DNA of 51,053 nt from Candidatus Rokuibacteriota bacterium (GTDB lineage: Bacteria; Methylomirabilota; Methylomirabilia; Rokubacteriales; CSP1-6): the NCBI GenBank assembly GCA_003221515.1, contig QHSI01000016.1:1-51053 (forward strand), in the 5' to 3' direction. Within the stretch, counting starts at the first letter, position 1. Each line of letters starts with the position of its first letter. Shown here piece after piece: positions 25,371 to 34,538 of the stretch. The notes below the pieces were generated by a model. It was not told the DNA's origin. It searched no databases and was given only the letters and a program-made list of their open reading frames with translations. Both the position numbers and the translations under genes were made by a program.

Positions 25371-25754
25371 ATGCGTGGATTCCGTGCGGCAGCCGTGTTC
25401 GCAACCATCATCCTGGCGGTCGGGGTCCCGCGCGCGTGGGCCGACAACTACGCGCCGCAGAGCCTCGAGCGGATCTTTCGCATCGAGTTCGAGGTCCGTG
25501 CGGATCCGCAGCGACCGACGATCAGCGGGTACGTCTACAACCTCGAGGGCGGTTACATCGCGGATCGGATGACCCTGCTGATCGAGCGCCTCGACGCCTC
25601 GGGGCGCGTCATCGGCAGCTCCACCACCTGGGTGCTCGGAGGCGTGCCGCCGGGCAACCGCAGCTACTTCAGCACGCGCGTCGAGCCCGCCGCGTCCTAT
25701 CGGGTTCGGGTCAATTCGTTCGACTGGATCGGGCGCGGCGGCGGCGGCTCGTAG
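25371..25754 (+). CDS. Small secreted beta-sandwich protein (FxLYD-like)
   Basis: 127 residues from ATG 25371, preceded by GAGGAGGCGGCG. A clear signal peptide ends in PRAWA before DNYAPQ. The mature part, RIEFEVRADPQRPTISGYVYNLEGGYIADRMTLLIERLDASGRVIGSSTTWVLGGVPPGNRSYFSTRVEPAASYRVRVNSFDW, has the alternating pattern and G-Y-V-x-N segment of FxLYD-type domains. Role unknown; probably periplasmic or surface exposed. An in-frame start at 25332 would destroy the signal peptide. Confidence 0.75.
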   Translation: MRGFRAAAVFATIILAVGVPRAWADNYAPQSLERIFRIEFEVRADPQRPTISGYVYNLEGGYIADRMTLLIERLDASGRVIGSSTTWVLGGVPPGNRSYFSTRVEPAASYRVRVNSFDWIGRGGGGS

Positions 25755-25831
25755 CTCCCGCGGTCCGATTTGACGGGTCGCCGCGCGCGTGGCACGATCG
25801 CGCGCAAGAATCGGAGCCGGGAGAGACGCCC

Positions 25832-26191
25832 CTGATCAAGAGCATCTCGATGCTGACGCGCAAGGATGGGATGACCCGCGCGCAGTTCGTCAGGCACTGG
25901 GTCGAGGTGCATGCGCCGCTCGCGCTCGCGGTGCCGGGAATGCGACGATACGTGCAGTCGCACATCGTCGAGGAACGGAAGCGACCCGATATCCCGGCGA
26001 CCGACGTCGAGATCGACGGCATCGCGGAAGTCTGGTACGACGATCGTGAGGCGATGGCGCGGGCGGTGGCCACGCCCGAGGCCAAGGCGCTCTTCGCCGA
26101 CGGCGCCCGATTCATCGGTCGGATCAAGACGTTCACGGTCGAGGAGAAGGTGATCATCCCTCCCGGCGATGGGCCGGGGCACAAGCGCTAG
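25832..26191 (+). CDS. EthD-domain protein with a probable CTG start
   Basis: About 119 residues: IKSISMLTRKDGMTRAQFVRHWVEVHAPLALAVPGMRRYVQSHIVEER...GIAEVWYDDREAMARAVATPEAKALFADGARFIG, the dimeric ferredoxin-like EthD fold. Family members start MIKx, and here the only codon at that position is CTG (25832-25834), six bases after the Shine-Dalgarno-like GGGAGAG. The first ATG (25850) would remove the first beta strand. The same frame is open far upstream only because of the GC bias. EthD proteins act in degradation pathways; the substrate is unknown. Confidence 0.82.
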   Translation: MIKSISMLTRKDGMTRAQFVRHWVEVHAPLALAVPGMRRYVQSHIVEERKRPDIPATDVEIDGIAEVWYDDREAMARAVATPEAKALFADGARFIGRIKTFTVEEKVIIPPGDGPGHKR

Positions 26192-26201
26192 AGGAGAAGG
26201 T

Positions 26202-26543
26202 ATGCGATACGTCTGCGCGATGATTCTCTCGGTGGCGTTGATCGGGCACAGCGCACCCGGCTGGGCCGGCTCGTCCTCGGACGAGGGCACGCTCAGCCAC
26301 GCCGGCTACGGCGCCGGGAGCGCGTTCGGCACGGTCCTGTACGCGCCGCTCAAGATGACCATCTGTATCCTGGGCGGCCTCGGCAGCGCGGTGACGTTTC
26401 CCGCCTCGCAGCCGACGGCCAGCAAGATCGCGACGGCGAGCTGCGGGGGAACCTGGGTGATCACGCCCGACGTGCTGAGGGGTCAGGAGAAGTTCCGGCC
26501 CATCGGGGAGTCCGCTCCCGAGCGTGCCGCCGCGACGCGCTAG
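26202..26543 (+). CDS. Small exported protein, unknown
   Basis: 113 residues from ATG 26202 with the strong ribosome site GAGGAGAAGG. Signal peptide MRYVCAMILSVALIGHSAPGWAG, then a Gly-rich, partly hydrophobic segment (HAGYGAGSAFGTVLYAPLKMTICILGGLGSAVTFPA) that may insert in a membrane, and a Cys in TASCGGTWVITPDVLRG. I recognise no family. It starts 10 bases after the EthD gene stop and overlaps rlpA by 20 bases, so it is probably part of the same transcript. Confidence 0.7.
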   Translation: MRYVCAMILSVALIGHSAPGWAGSSSDEGTLSHAGYGAGSAFGTVLYAPLKMTICILGGLGSAVTFPASQPTASKIATASCGGTWVITPDVLRGQEKFRPIGESAPERAAATR

Positions 26544-26955
26544 ATCGGTCGCATTGCTGAGGCTGGGTCTGGTACTCGGCCTCGGCGCGCTGGCGGTCGG
26601 CTGCGCCGCGACCAGGCGGCCGGCTGGCCCCAGCGAGACGCCGCCCGCGCCCGGCAAACCAGTCGTCGGGCTCGCGTCCTGGTACGGCCGGCAGCACCAG
26701 GGCCGCGCCACGTCATCCGGCGAAGCCTTCGACATGAATCGGCTCACCGCCGCTCACCGTACCCTGCCCTTCGGAACCCGCGTGCGCGTGACGAACCTCG
26801 AGACCGGCCGGAGCGTGGTGGTCCGTGTGAACGACCGCGGGCCGTTCGCCGCGGCGCGGATCATCGACGTGAGCTACGCCGCGGCGAAGGCGCTCGGCAT
26901 GGTCGGGGCGGGCGTCGCGCGCGTCGAGATGGTGGTGCTCGGCGAGGGCGGCTGA
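26524..26955 (+). CDS. rlpA: RlpA-like septal lytic transglycosylase / DPBB lipoprotein
   Basis: 143 residues with a lipoprotein-type signal (LRLGLVLGLGALAVGCAAT) and one double-psi beta-barrel domain: VVGLASWYGRQHQGRATSSGEAFDMNRLTAAHRTLPFGTRVRVTNLETGRSVVVRVNDRGPFAAARIIDVSYAAAKALGM. RlpA proteins cleave glycan strands lacking stem peptides or bind septal peptidoglycan. There is no SPOR domain, so this is the short form. The GTG start lies 20 bases inside the preceding gene; the exact start is uncertain. Confidence 0.92.
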   Translation: MPPRRARSVALLRLGLVLGLGALAVGCAATRRPAGPSETPPAPGKPVVGLASWYGRQHQGRATSSGEAFDMNRLTAAHRTLPFGTRVRVTNLETGRSVVVRVNDRGPFAAARIIDVSYAAAKALGMVGAGVARVEMVVLGEGG

Positions 26956-27093
26956 GCGTTTCGCGATTCGCGGCCCCCGCGCCCGGCGGAACCATCGCGT
27001 CGCTCGAGCCGAGGCGCTCGTTGGTGCAGTCGTATCCCTCGTCGTTCCCATGCTACAGTCACCGTCGCCGCTAATAGAAACTCGGAGGTCAGC

Positions 27094-27930
27094 ATGGCGC
27101 CCAATGTGGTCCGCGTCGGCGATATCGAGATCACGCAGCTGTCGGACGGGATGCTCGAGTTCGATCTGTGCAACTTCTTCCCCACGATCGATGAGAAGAA
27201 CTGGAGCCCGTACGAGTCGCACCTGCACGAGCACAAGGTCCGCTTCAATCTCGGCTCGTACCTGATCCGCGGCGGCGGGAAGACGATCCTCGTCGACACC
27301 GGCCTCGGCCCGCGGCCCGCCGAGACGCCGGACGTGCCGTGGGGCCAGCTCATGAACGACTTCAAGGCGAAGGGCGTCCGGCCGGAAGACGTGGACATGG
27401 TGGTGATGACGCATCTGCATCGCGACCACGTCGGCTGGAACCTCACGCCCCAGGGCGGGAAGTACGTGCCCACGTTTCCGAAGGCGCGCTATTGGATGTC
27501 CAAGAAAGACTGGGATACGTCGCACCAGTCGGACGTGCAGCCCACGCGCTACCCCAACGCGCCGAGCTGCGTCTGGCCGCTCGCCGAGCTGGGTCTGGTG
27601 GAGTTCATGAACGGCGAGCACAGCATCACGCGCGAGCTCACGGCCGTGCCGACGCCCGGCCACACGCCCGGGCACATGAGCATCCTGGTCACCTCGAAGG
27701 GCGAGCGCGCCCTGGTCCTGGGCGACGCGGCGCACAGCCCCGTGCAGGTCCTCGAGCCTGACTGGGTCTCCCGCGCCGACATGGACCCGGACCTCACGCG
27801 CGAGACGCGCAAGGCCTTGCTGGATCGCCTCGAGCGCGAGCAGATCCTGGTGGCCGCGGGCCACTTCGAGGCGCCGGGGTTCGGCCGGATCGTGCGACTC
27901 GAGGGGCGGCGCTACTGGCGGGGCCTCTAG
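27094..27930 (+). CDS. MBL-fold metallo-hydrolase
   Basis: 278 residues with the metallo-beta-lactamase metal motifs: THLHRDHVGWN (HxHxDH), TPGHTPGHMS for the third histidine, LGDAAHSP for the bridging aspartate, and GHFEAPGFGR for the last histidine. The N-terminus GDIEITQLSDGMLEFD and NFFPTIDEKNW resemble quorum-lactonase/AttM-like relatives, but substrate is not predictable. The start is supported by GGAGGT seven bases upstream. The 138 bases between rlpA and this gene hold no gene, only a possible TACAGT -10 box (27054-27059). Confidence 0.9.
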   Translation: MAPNVVRVGDIEITQLSDGMLEFDLCNFFPTIDEKNWSPYESHLHEHKVRFNLGSYLIRGGGKTILVDTGLGPRPAETPDVPWGQLMNDFKAKGVRPEDVDMVVMTHLHRDHVGWNLTPQGGKYVPTFPKARYWMSKKDWDTSHQSDVQPTRYPNAPSCVWPLAELGLVEFMNGEHSITRELTAVPTPGHTPGHMSILVTSKGERALVLGDAAHSPVQVLEPDWVSRADMDPDLTRETRKALLDRLEREQILVAAGHFEAPGFGRIVRLEGRRYWRGL

Positions 27931-27937
27931 CCCAAAG

Positions 27938-28804
27938 CTAGCCGAGCAGCGCTCCGCGCTGATAGTCCTCGACCGCGCGCACGATCTCCTCGCGGGTGTT
28001 CATGACGAACGGGCCGTAGCGGGCGATGGGCTCGCGCAGCGGCCGCGCGGCGAGCAGCAGGAACCGTGCGTGGCCGTCACCGGTCGCCGCGCTCAGTCGT
28101 TCGCCGTCGCCGAGGACCGCGAGCCGGCCTGTCGAGAGCATCTCCGCGCCACCGCCCTCGGCGGGACCGAATCGCACCCGACCGTGGTACACGTACGCGA
28201 ACGCGTTGTGACCGGCGGGAAGCTCGTGGGACAGCCGCGCGCGCGGCGCCATCGTCACGTCGAGGTAGAGCGGCTGCGTGGTGATGCCCTCCACCGGGCC
28301 ATAGACTCCGCCGGCCTCGCCGGCGATCACCCGGGCGCGCACGCCGTCGGCCAGCGCCACCTCCGGGATCTTGTCCGGCGGAATGTCCTGATAGCGCGGC
28401 GCGGTCATCTTGTCGCGCGCCGGGAGATTGACCCAGAGCTGGAAGCCCCACATGAGGCCGTCCTTCTGGATCGGCATCTCCGAGTGGATGATGCCGCGCC
28501 CGGCGGTCATCCACTGGACGCTGCCGGCGACCAGCTCGCCCTGGTTGCCGACGTGATCCTTGTGGCGCATCGACCCGGCCAGCATGTAGGTCACGGTCTC
28601 GAAGCCCCGGTGCGGATGGTCGGGGAAGCCCGCCAGGTAGTCGTCGGGCTTGTCCGACTTGAACTCGTCGAGCAGCAGAAACGGATCGAAGTGGTCGAGC
28701 GCGGGCGTGCCGATGACCCGGCTCAGCCGCACCCCGGCGCCGTCGGACGTCGCCTGCCCGGTGATGATCTTGACGACGCTTCGCTCGGTCACTGTGGCGC
28801 TCAT
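27938..28804 (-). CDS. Pirin family protein
   Basis: 288 residues, two cupin domains. The N-terminal metal site is visible in FPDHPHRGFETVTYMLAGSMRHKDHVGNQGELVAGSVQWMTAGRGIIHSEMP, matching bacterial pirins such as YhhW, several of which have quercetin 2,3-dioxygenase activity. The C-terminal cupin (LSHELPAGHNAFAYVYHGRVRFG) lacks obvious metal ligands, as usual. It converges on the MBL gene with seven bases between stops. Confidence 0.92.
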   Translation of the reverse strand: MSATVTERSVVKIITGQATSDGAGVRLSRVIGTPALDHFDPFLLLDEFKSDKPDDYLAGFPDHPHRGFETVTYMLAGSMRHKDHVGNQGELVAGSVQWMTAGRGIIHSEMPIQKDGLMWGFQLWVNLPARDKMTAPRYQDIPPDKIPEVALADGVRARVIAGEAGGVYGPVEGITTQPLYLDVTMAPRARLSHELPAGHNAFAYVYHGRVRFGPAEGGGAEMLSTGRLAVLGDGERLSAATGDGHARFLLLAARPLREPIARYGPFVMNTREEIVRAVEDYQRGALLG

Positions 28805-28846
28805 CTCGCGATTTCCTTTCGGATCGAGGATACGGCCCCCGTCAGG

Positions 28847-30073
28847 CTACGCGGCGGCCAGGACCTTTCGCCCCATCGGCGTGTTCTCGAGGCGGAAATA
28901 CCCCAGCATGTTGCGCGCCGCGATCTTGAACGCCTCGTCGGCCGGCACGTCGGCGAACAGGCGCTCGGCGAACGGGCGCGTGTTCGGCCAGTCGCACTCG
29001 ATGTGGGGGAAGTCCGTCGCGAACATGATCCGCTCGACGCCCATGTGATGGCGTAGCTCGATCGCCACGCGCTCCACGTGCTGCACGCTGAAGAAGATGT
29101 GCTCGCGGACGTACTCGCTGGGCTTCCGCTTGAGCGGCTTGAAGTTCAGAAGGCGCGCGGCCCAGTGGCGGTGGCGCTCGTACCAGTAGTCGGCCTCCTC
29201 CATCCAGAACGGCACCCAGCCCAGGCGCGTTTCGGCGAAGAAGATCTTGAGGTCCGGCAGGCGGTCGAAGACGCCGGAGAGGATCAGCTGCGCGAAGCTC
29301 ATGGACGGCGCCGTCCCCAGGAACGGCAGGGCCACCCACTCGACGAGCTTTCGCGGCCCGATCCGCTTGAGCATGTCGGGATCCACGCCCGGGTACTCGA
29401 ACGTGGGTTGGGCGGCGCGCGGGCCGAGGCGATCGAAGCCCACGTGCACGGTCAGCGGCATCTTCATGTCGATGGCGGCGGCCCAGAAGCGGTCGTCGGC
29501 CGGCGTCGGGTAGCCGTTGCCGCTCGGGAACACGCCGAGCGCCACGCCCCTGAGGCCCAGCCGCGCGCAGTGCTCGAGCTCGGCGATGGCGTCGTCGACG
29601 TTGGTCCACGGAATGACGCCGAGCCCGATGAGGCGGTCGCGCGAGGCCGCGCAGTACTCCTCGCCGAGCCAATCGTTGTAGGCGCGAACGGTCGCGCGGT
29701 AGACCTCGCCGTCCTTCAACAGGCTCCAGAGCCGCGGGCCCACCTGCATGTTGGGGAAGAGCACCTCGGCGTGGAGCCCGTCCACATCCTGCTCGCGCAG
29801 CCGCTGCTCCGGCGGTCCGACGCCCGCCGTGTCGTCGACCGTGACGCCCAGGGGCTCCCAGGTCTCGTTGGTCCGGCCGGCCCTCAAGTCCAGGAACGGG
29901 GCGGGATAGGGAGGCTGACCCTCGATCTGGATCGCGTCGCCGCCGTCGGCCAGCTTGATCGTCCGGGGCGCGTGCTCACGGTGCTTGGCCGGCATCCGCG
30001 GCGACCAGCGCTCGGGGCGAACTTCCAGGTGGCCGTCGCTCGAGATCAGGGGCGGAAGATCCGGGATCGTCAT
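28847..30073 (-). CDS. Amidohydrolase-2 family TIM-barrel protein
   Basis: 408 residues starting MTIPDLPPLISSDGHLEVRPERW, with GGAGAG upstream of ATG 30073. The SSDGHLE motif stands where ACMSD-like enzymes have DxHxH, so one ligand position differs. Later motifs agree with the family: PLTVHVGFD, LKIFFAETRLGWVPFWMEEAD, and RIMFATDFPHIECDWPNT with the metal-binding aspartate. Such proteins catalyse decarboxylation or hydrolysis of aromatic or cyclic compounds. It is divergent from a LigB-type ring-cleavage dioxygenase, which suggests an aromatic substrate. The frame is open much further upstream without coding sense. Confidence 0.88.
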   Translation of the reverse strand: MTIPDLPPLISSDGHLEVRPERWSPRMPAKHREHAPRTIKLADGGDAIQIEGQPPYPAPFLDLRAGRTNETWEPLGVTVDDTAGVGPPEQRLREQDVDGLHAEVLFPNMQVGPRLWSLLKDGEVYRATVRAYNDWLGEEYCAASRDRLIGLGVIPWTNVDDAIAELEHCARLGLRGVALGVFPSGNGYPTPADDRFWAAAIDMKMPLTVHVGFDRLGPRAAQPTFEYPGVDPDMLKRIGPRKLVEWVALPFLGTAPSMSFAQLILSGVFDRLPDLKIFFAETRLGWVPFWMEEADYWYERHRHWAARLLNFKPLKRKPSEYVREHIFFSVQHVERVAIELRHHMGVERIMFATDFPHIECDWPNTRPFAERLFADVPADEAFKIAARNMLGYFRLENTPMGRKVLAAA

Positions 30074-30160
30074 GGCGGCTCTCCTTTTCCCGGGGCGATG
30101 GTACCATCGGCCCGCTGGGTCGTGACGAGGCATGTACGGGCAGGCACGAAGGAGGGGGCC

Positions 30161-31219
30161 ATGGGCGAGATCCTGGGTCTGGGAGTGACGCACTATCCAC
30201 CTCTCTGCGGGCGGGACGAAGAAATGGCGCGCATCCTCAAGCGCGTCCTGCAGGACCCCGATCTGCCCGAGCGCTACCGGCGCTCGGACGGCTGGCCGGC
30301 GGCGATGCGCGAGGAGTACGGCGCCGACGAAGGCCTGAGCGCAGCGCGGCGCCACCGCGAGACGCTGATCGCCGGGTTCCGTGACATGCGCAAGCGGCTC
30401 GACGAGTTCGCGCCCGACCTCGTGGTGATCTGGGGCGACGACCAATACGAGAACTTCAAGGAAGACGTGATCCCGCCGTTCTGCGTGCTGGCCTACGAGT
30501 CGATCGAGCACCGGCCGTGGGCGGAGCCGCGGTGGAAGAAGTCGGGGAACGCCTGGGACGAGAACGGCGACACGACGTTCGTCTACAAGGGCCACCGGGC
30601 CGCCGCCAAGTCGCTCGTCACCGGGCTGCTCGAGGCGGGCATCGACGTGTCGTACGCGTACCGGCCGCTGCATCACCCGCTCGGCCACGCGTTCATGAAC
30701 ACGCTGCTGTACCTCGACTACGACCGCCAGGGCTTCCCCTACCCGGTCGTGCCGTTCTCGATCAACTGCTACGGCCGGCGGGTCATCTCGCAGTACGGCG
30801 GCGCGGCGACCTTCGCCGATCTGCCGACCGAGGAGCGGCTCGATCCGCCGTCGCCGGCGCCGTGGCGCTGTTTCGACGTCGGAAAGGCGTCCGCGCGCAT
30901 CCTGGCCAAGAGCCCGTGGCGCGTGGCGCTGATCGCGTCGTCGAGCTGGTCCCACGCGTTCCTGACGCCGAAGAACCACCTGCTCTACCCGGACGTCGAC
31001 GGTGACCGCGCGCTCTACGAGCGGCTGCGGGCCGGCGACTACCAGGCGTGGCGGCAGACGCCGCTGACGGCGCTGGAGGAGAGCGGCCAGCAGGAGATGC
31101 TGAACTGGATGTGCCTGGCCGGCGCGATGTCCGAGCTGGGCCGGCGGACGAACGACGCGCAGTTCGTCCAGACCTACATCTTCAACTCGAGCAAGGTCTT
31201 CGCCTCGTTCAGGCCGTGA
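30161..31219 (+). CDS. Class III (LigB-type) extradiol ring-cleavage dioxygenase homologue
   Basis: 352 residues from ATG 30161 with AAGGAGGGGG seven bases upstream. LigB-like elements: GLGVTHYPPLC, PDLVVIWGDDQYENFKEDVIPPFCVLAYE, YRPLHHPLGHAFMNTLLYLDYDRQGFPYPVVPFSINCYG, and VALIASSSWSHAFLTPKNHLLYPDVDGD. His residues in THYPP, HHPLGH and WSHAF would ligate the non-haem iron. It overlaps the CoA-transferase gene as GTGA, so the two are translationally coupled. Confidence 0.88.
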   Translation: MGEILGLGVTHYPPLCGRDEEMARILKRVLQDPDLPERYRRSDGWPAAMREEYGADEGLSAARRHRETLIAGFRDMRKRLDEFAPDLVVIWGDDQYENFKEDVIPPFCVLAYESIEHRPWAEPRWKKSGNAWDENGDTTFVYKGHRAAAKSLVTGLLEAGIDVSYAYRPLHHPLGHAFMNTLLYLDYDRQGFPYPVVPFSINCYGRRVISQYGGAATFADLPTEERLDPPSPAPWRCFDVGKASARILAKSPWRVALIASSSWSHAFLTPKNHLLYPDVDGDRALYERLRAGDYQAWRQTPLTALEESGQQEMLNWMCLAGAMSELGRRTNDAQFVQTYIFNSSKVFASFRP

Positions 31220-32448
31220 CGGCCCGCCTGCCGCTGGCGGGCCTGCGCGTCATCGACGCGGCGAGCTGGATCGCCGGTCCGGTGGCGACGACGATCCTCG
31301 CCGACTTCGGCGCCGACGTCGTCAAGATCGAGCCACCGGCCGGCGATACCTACCGCCACCGCAGCGGCGGGCCCGGCGTCCCCGAGAGCCCGTACAACTA
31401 TCGCTGGATCGTCGACAACCGGACCAAGCGCGGGCTCGCGCTCGACCTCCGCAAGCCGGAAGGGCGCGACGTGCTCTGCCGCCTGGTCGCGCACGCCGAC
31501 GTGTTCGTCACCAACGCCCCGCTCGACTCCCGCGCGCGGCTCCGCATCCGTTGGGAAGATCTGGCGCCGCTGAACCCGCGGCTCATCTACGCCTCGCTCA
31601 CCGCGTATGGCGAGAGTGGCGACGAGTCGGCGAAGACCGGGTTCGACGCGACCGCGCTGTGGGCGCGCACGGGGCTCATGGATCTGGTGCGCGCGGCGCC
31701 CGACGCGCCGCCGCCGCGCTCGCTGCCGGGCATGGGCGATCACCCGACCGGTGTGAGCCTGTACGCGGCGATCATGACCGCGCTCTACGAGCGCGAGCGG
31801 ACGGGGCGCGGCACAATGGTGTCGACGTCGCTGATGGCCAACGGCCTCTGGTGGAACGCGATCCAGGTGCAGGCCGCGCTGTGCGGCGCGCGCGTCGAGC
31901 CGCGGCCGTCGCGTGAGGAAGCGGCCAGCGCGCTAGCCAACCTCTACCGGTGCGCCGACGGCCGGTGGTTCCTGCTGAACCTCGTCCAGGACGAGCGTGA
32001 CTGGCCGTCGCTGGTGCGCGCGATCGAGCAGCCGGATCTGCTGAACGACCCGCGCTTCGCGAGCGCCACTGCGCGGCGCGCGAACGCCCGCGCGCTCGTG
32101 TCGGTCCTCGACGAGGTCTTCGCCGCGCGCCCGTGGCCGAAGTGGCGGGCGGTCCTCGACGCCCACGGACTCACCTTCGGTGTCGTCGGCACCGTGGACG
32201 ACACGCGCGACGACCCGCAGATGGTGGCCAGCGGCGCCCTCGTGCCGATCGACGATCCGCGCGCCGGCGCCAGTCTTACCGTCGCGAGCCCGCTCTGGCT
32301 CGAGGGCGTCAACAAAGTCCCGCCGCGTTGTGCGCCGGGCCTCGGCGAGCACTCGGTCGAGATCCTGCGCGAGGCCGGCTACACCGACGCCGAGATCGAC
32401 GCGCTGCTCGCCGCGCGCACGGTGGTTCAGGGCAAAGACGGCTCGTAA
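31216..32448 (+). CDS. Family III (CaiB/BaiF) CoA transferase
   Basis: 410 residues from GTG 31216. The family signature is clear: LAGLRVIDAASWIAGPVATTILADFGADVVKIEPPAGDTYRHR, then NRTKRGLALDLRKPEGRDVLCRLVAHADVFVTNA, LIYASLTAYGESG, FDATALWARTGLM, and the C-terminal VASPLWLEGV...GLGEHSVEILREAGYTDAEIDALLA. The catalytic Asp lies in GFDATALW. These enzymes exchange CoA between carboxylic acids. Pairing with the dioxygenase suggests activation of an organic acid in the same pathway. Confidence 0.93.
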   Translation: MTARLPLAGLRVIDAASWIAGPVATTILADFGADVVKIEPPAGDTYRHRSGGPGVPESPYNYRWIVDNRTKRGLALDLRKPEGRDVLCRLVAHADVFVTNAPLDSRARLRIRWEDLAPLNPRLIYASLTAYGESGDESAKTGFDATALWARTGLMDLVRAAPDAPPPRSLPGMGDHPTGVSLYAAIMTALYERERTGRGTMVSTSLMANGLWWNAIQVQAALCGARVEPRPSREEAASALANLYRCADGRWFLLNLVQDERDWPSLVRAIEQPDLLNDPRFASATARRANARALVSVLDEVFAARPWPKWRAVLDAHGLTFGVVGTVDDTRDDPQMVASGALVPIDDPRAGASLTVASPLWLEGVNKVPPRCAPGLGEHSVEILREAGYTDAEIDALLAARTVVQGKDGS

Positions 32449-32512
32449 GGCGGTCGAGCAGCGCCAGGGCCAGTCGCGCGGGCGGCCGGGATGACCGTCA
32501 CGAGGCCCCTAT

Positions 32513-33664
32513 CTACTTGAAGTAGGGCTTCACTTCCTTGGCGAACCACGCGAGCTGCTCCAGCATCACGTGCTTCGGCGTGCCCATGCTGTTGCTCACG
32601 TGCACGTACTCGAGGCCGGGGAAGCGCTGCTCGACGGACTTGAGATACGCGACGAGCTCCTCGGGCGGGCCCGCGAACCAGGCGCCGACCTTGGCGTAGT
32701 GCTCGACGGTCGGCACGCCGGCCGCCGACCAGCCGCCGCGGCCACTGGCCACGGCGGTCTGCTCGGGCGTCAGGCCCGGCACGAAGCCGAGCGGCCCGAA
32801 CATCTTCACGTGCTCCTCGTACCACGGCGTAATCTCGCGGATCGCGCGCTCGCGCGACTCGGCCAGGTGGAAGAAGATCCCGAGGCTCAGCCCCTCGCCG
32901 AGCTTCCAGTCGAGACCTGCGCGATGCGCGGACTCCTGGTAGGCGGTGATCGAGCGCTCGGCCATCGTCGCCGCGCCGCCGCCGATCAATCCCTTGATGC
33001 GGTGCTTCATCATGAAGTCGAGCCCACGCGCGCTGGCGCTCACCACCGGCTGCCAGCACTCCACCGGCTGCCGCAGGGGCCGCGGCACCAGCGTGAGGTC
33101 CTTCAGCTCGTAGCCGCGATAGGGCACCGAGGGCGGCAGCGTGTAGTGCTTGCCCCGATGCGCGAAGCGCTCGGAGTGGAACGCCTTCATGAGGATCTCG
33201 ACCTGCTCCTCGAACAGCTCACGGTTGGCCTCGGCGTCGAGCATCGGGCTGCCGAACGTCTCGACCTCGCGCGTGTGGTAGCCGCGGCCGACGCCGAACA
33301 CAGTGCGCCCGTTGGTCAGGATGTCGGCGGTGGCGAAGTCCTCGGCGAGCCTGAGGGGATGCCACATCGGCGTGATGTTGAAGCCGCAGCCGATCCGCAG
33401 GTGCCTGGTGAGATGCGCCAGGTGGACCGCCACCATCAGGATGTTCGGCAGGCACTCGTAGCCTTCGTGCTGGAAGTGGTGCTCGGCGAGCCACAGCGTG
33501 TGATAGCCGTGCTCGTCCATGCAGCGGGCGATCGCGTCGGTCTTCTCGAACACCGAGACCAGGTGCTCGTTGGGATAGCGGCGCTCGTTGGCCGGCGTGG
33601 CCATCTGCCCCATGTCGCCCAGATCCACGTGCCCGGCGTAGACGGTCGAGAACTTGCTGATCAT
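32513..33664 (-). CDS. LLM class flavin-dependent oxidoreductase
   Basis: 383 residues with the luciferase-like TIM-barrel pattern: EKTDAIARCMDEHGYHTLWLAEHHFQHEGYECLPNILMVAVHLAHLTRHLRIGCGFNITPMWHPLRLAEDFATADILTNGRTVFGVGRGYHTREVETFG, all typical of bacterial LLM monooxygenases. They use reduced FMN or F420. The start ATG 33664 has GGAGGG upstream. It is convergent with the CoA-transferase gene and divergent from the inositol monophosphatase gene. Substrate unknown. Confidence 0.93.
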   Translation of the reverse strand: MISKFSTVYAGHVDLGDMGQMATPANERRYPNEHLVSVFEKTDAIARCMDEHGYHTLWLAEHHFQHEGYECLPNILMVAVHLAHLTRHLRIGCGFNITPMWHPLRLAEDFATADILTNGRTVFGVGRGYHTREVETFGSPMLDAEANRELFEEQVEILMKAFHSERFAHRGKHYTLPPSVPYRGYELKDLTLVPRPLRQPVECWQPVVSASARGLDFMMKHRIKGLIGGGAATMAERSITAYQESAHRAGLDWKLGEGLSLGIFFHLAESRERAIREITPWYEEHVKMFGPLGFVPGLTPEQTAVASGRGGWSAAGVPTVEHYAKVGAWFAGPPEELVAYLKSVEQRFPGLEYVHVSNSMGTPKHVMLEQLAWFAKEVKPYFK

Positions 33665-33717
33665 GTCAGCCCTCCGCGCGCATTCTAGACGAAGCGCGTG
33701 CTAGACTGCTTGCGAAC

Positions 33718-34509
33718 ATGGCCTCGTCGCTCGAACGGCGGGTGGCGATCGACGCCGCGCGCGCCGCCGGCCATCTCCTCAAGTCTCAGTTCCGCGCCTC
33801 GCATCGCATCGCGTTCAAGGACACGTCGATCGATCTCGTGACCGAGATGGACGCGCGCGCCGAGGAGCTCATCGTCGGCCGGCTCTCCAGCGCCTTCCCG
33901 GACGACACGATCCTCGCCGAGGAGCGCGGCTCGGCGGCCGGCCGATCGGCTCGGCGATGGATCGTCGATCCGCTCGACGGCACGACCAACTACGCCCACG
34001 GGTTGCCGATCTTCTCGGTGTCGATCGCGCTCGAGGTCGAGCGGCGGGTCGCGCTCGGCGTCGCGTACGACCCGACCCTCGACGAGCTCTACGTCGCCGA
34101 GCGCGGCCGCGGCGCGACTGTGAACGACCAGCCGCTCGCCGTCTCGACGACGGCCTCGCTCGAGCAGAGCCTGCTCACGACGGGCTTCCCGTACGACATC
34201 CGCGAGACCCGACGGACCAATCTCGCGCAGTACGCGGCCTTCGCGATGCGGTCGCGTGGGGTGCGGCGGCTCGGCTCCGCCGTCCTCGACCTCGCGTGGG
34301 TGGCGTCGGGGTGGCTCGACGGCTTCTGGGAGCTGCGGCTCGGTCCGTGGGACGCCGCCGCCGGCAGCCTCCTCGTCGAGGAGGCGGGTGGCCGCGTCAC
34401 GAACGTGACGGGCGGGGCGCTCGACCTGGACGCGCCGGCGGTCGTGGCGAGCAACGGACGGATCCACGACGCGATGCTCGCGGTACTGCGGCAGACGCGC
34501 GAAACGTAG
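33718..34509 (+). CDS. suhB: Inositol monophosphatase family protein
   Basis: 263 residues with metal motifs of the lithium-sensitive phosphatases: LAEERGS for the first Glu, WIVDPLDGTTNYAHGLPIFSVSIAL (DPxDGTxN), and LRLGPWDAAAGSLLVEEAGGRVTN with the third aspartate. Likely dephosphorylates inositol-1-phosphate or a similar sugar phosphate; the SuhB name reflects family only. A TAGACT hexamer (33702-33707) lies ten bases upstream of the ATG. Confidence 0.92.
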   Translation: MASSLERRVAIDAARAAGHLLKSQFRASHRIAFKDTSIDLVTEMDARAEELIVGRLSSAFPDDTILAEERGSAAGRSARRWIVDPLDGTTNYAHGLPIFSVSIALEVERRVALGVAYDPTLDELYVAERGRGATVNDQPLAVSTTASLEQSLLTTGFPYDIRETRRTNLAQYAAFAMRSRGVRRLGSAVLDLAWVASGWLDGFWELRLGPWDAAAGSLLVEEAGGRVTNVTGGALDLDAPAVVASNGRIHDAMLAVLRQTRET

Positions 34510-34538
34510 CGGCGCGAATCGAGCCGGCGGCGCGACTG

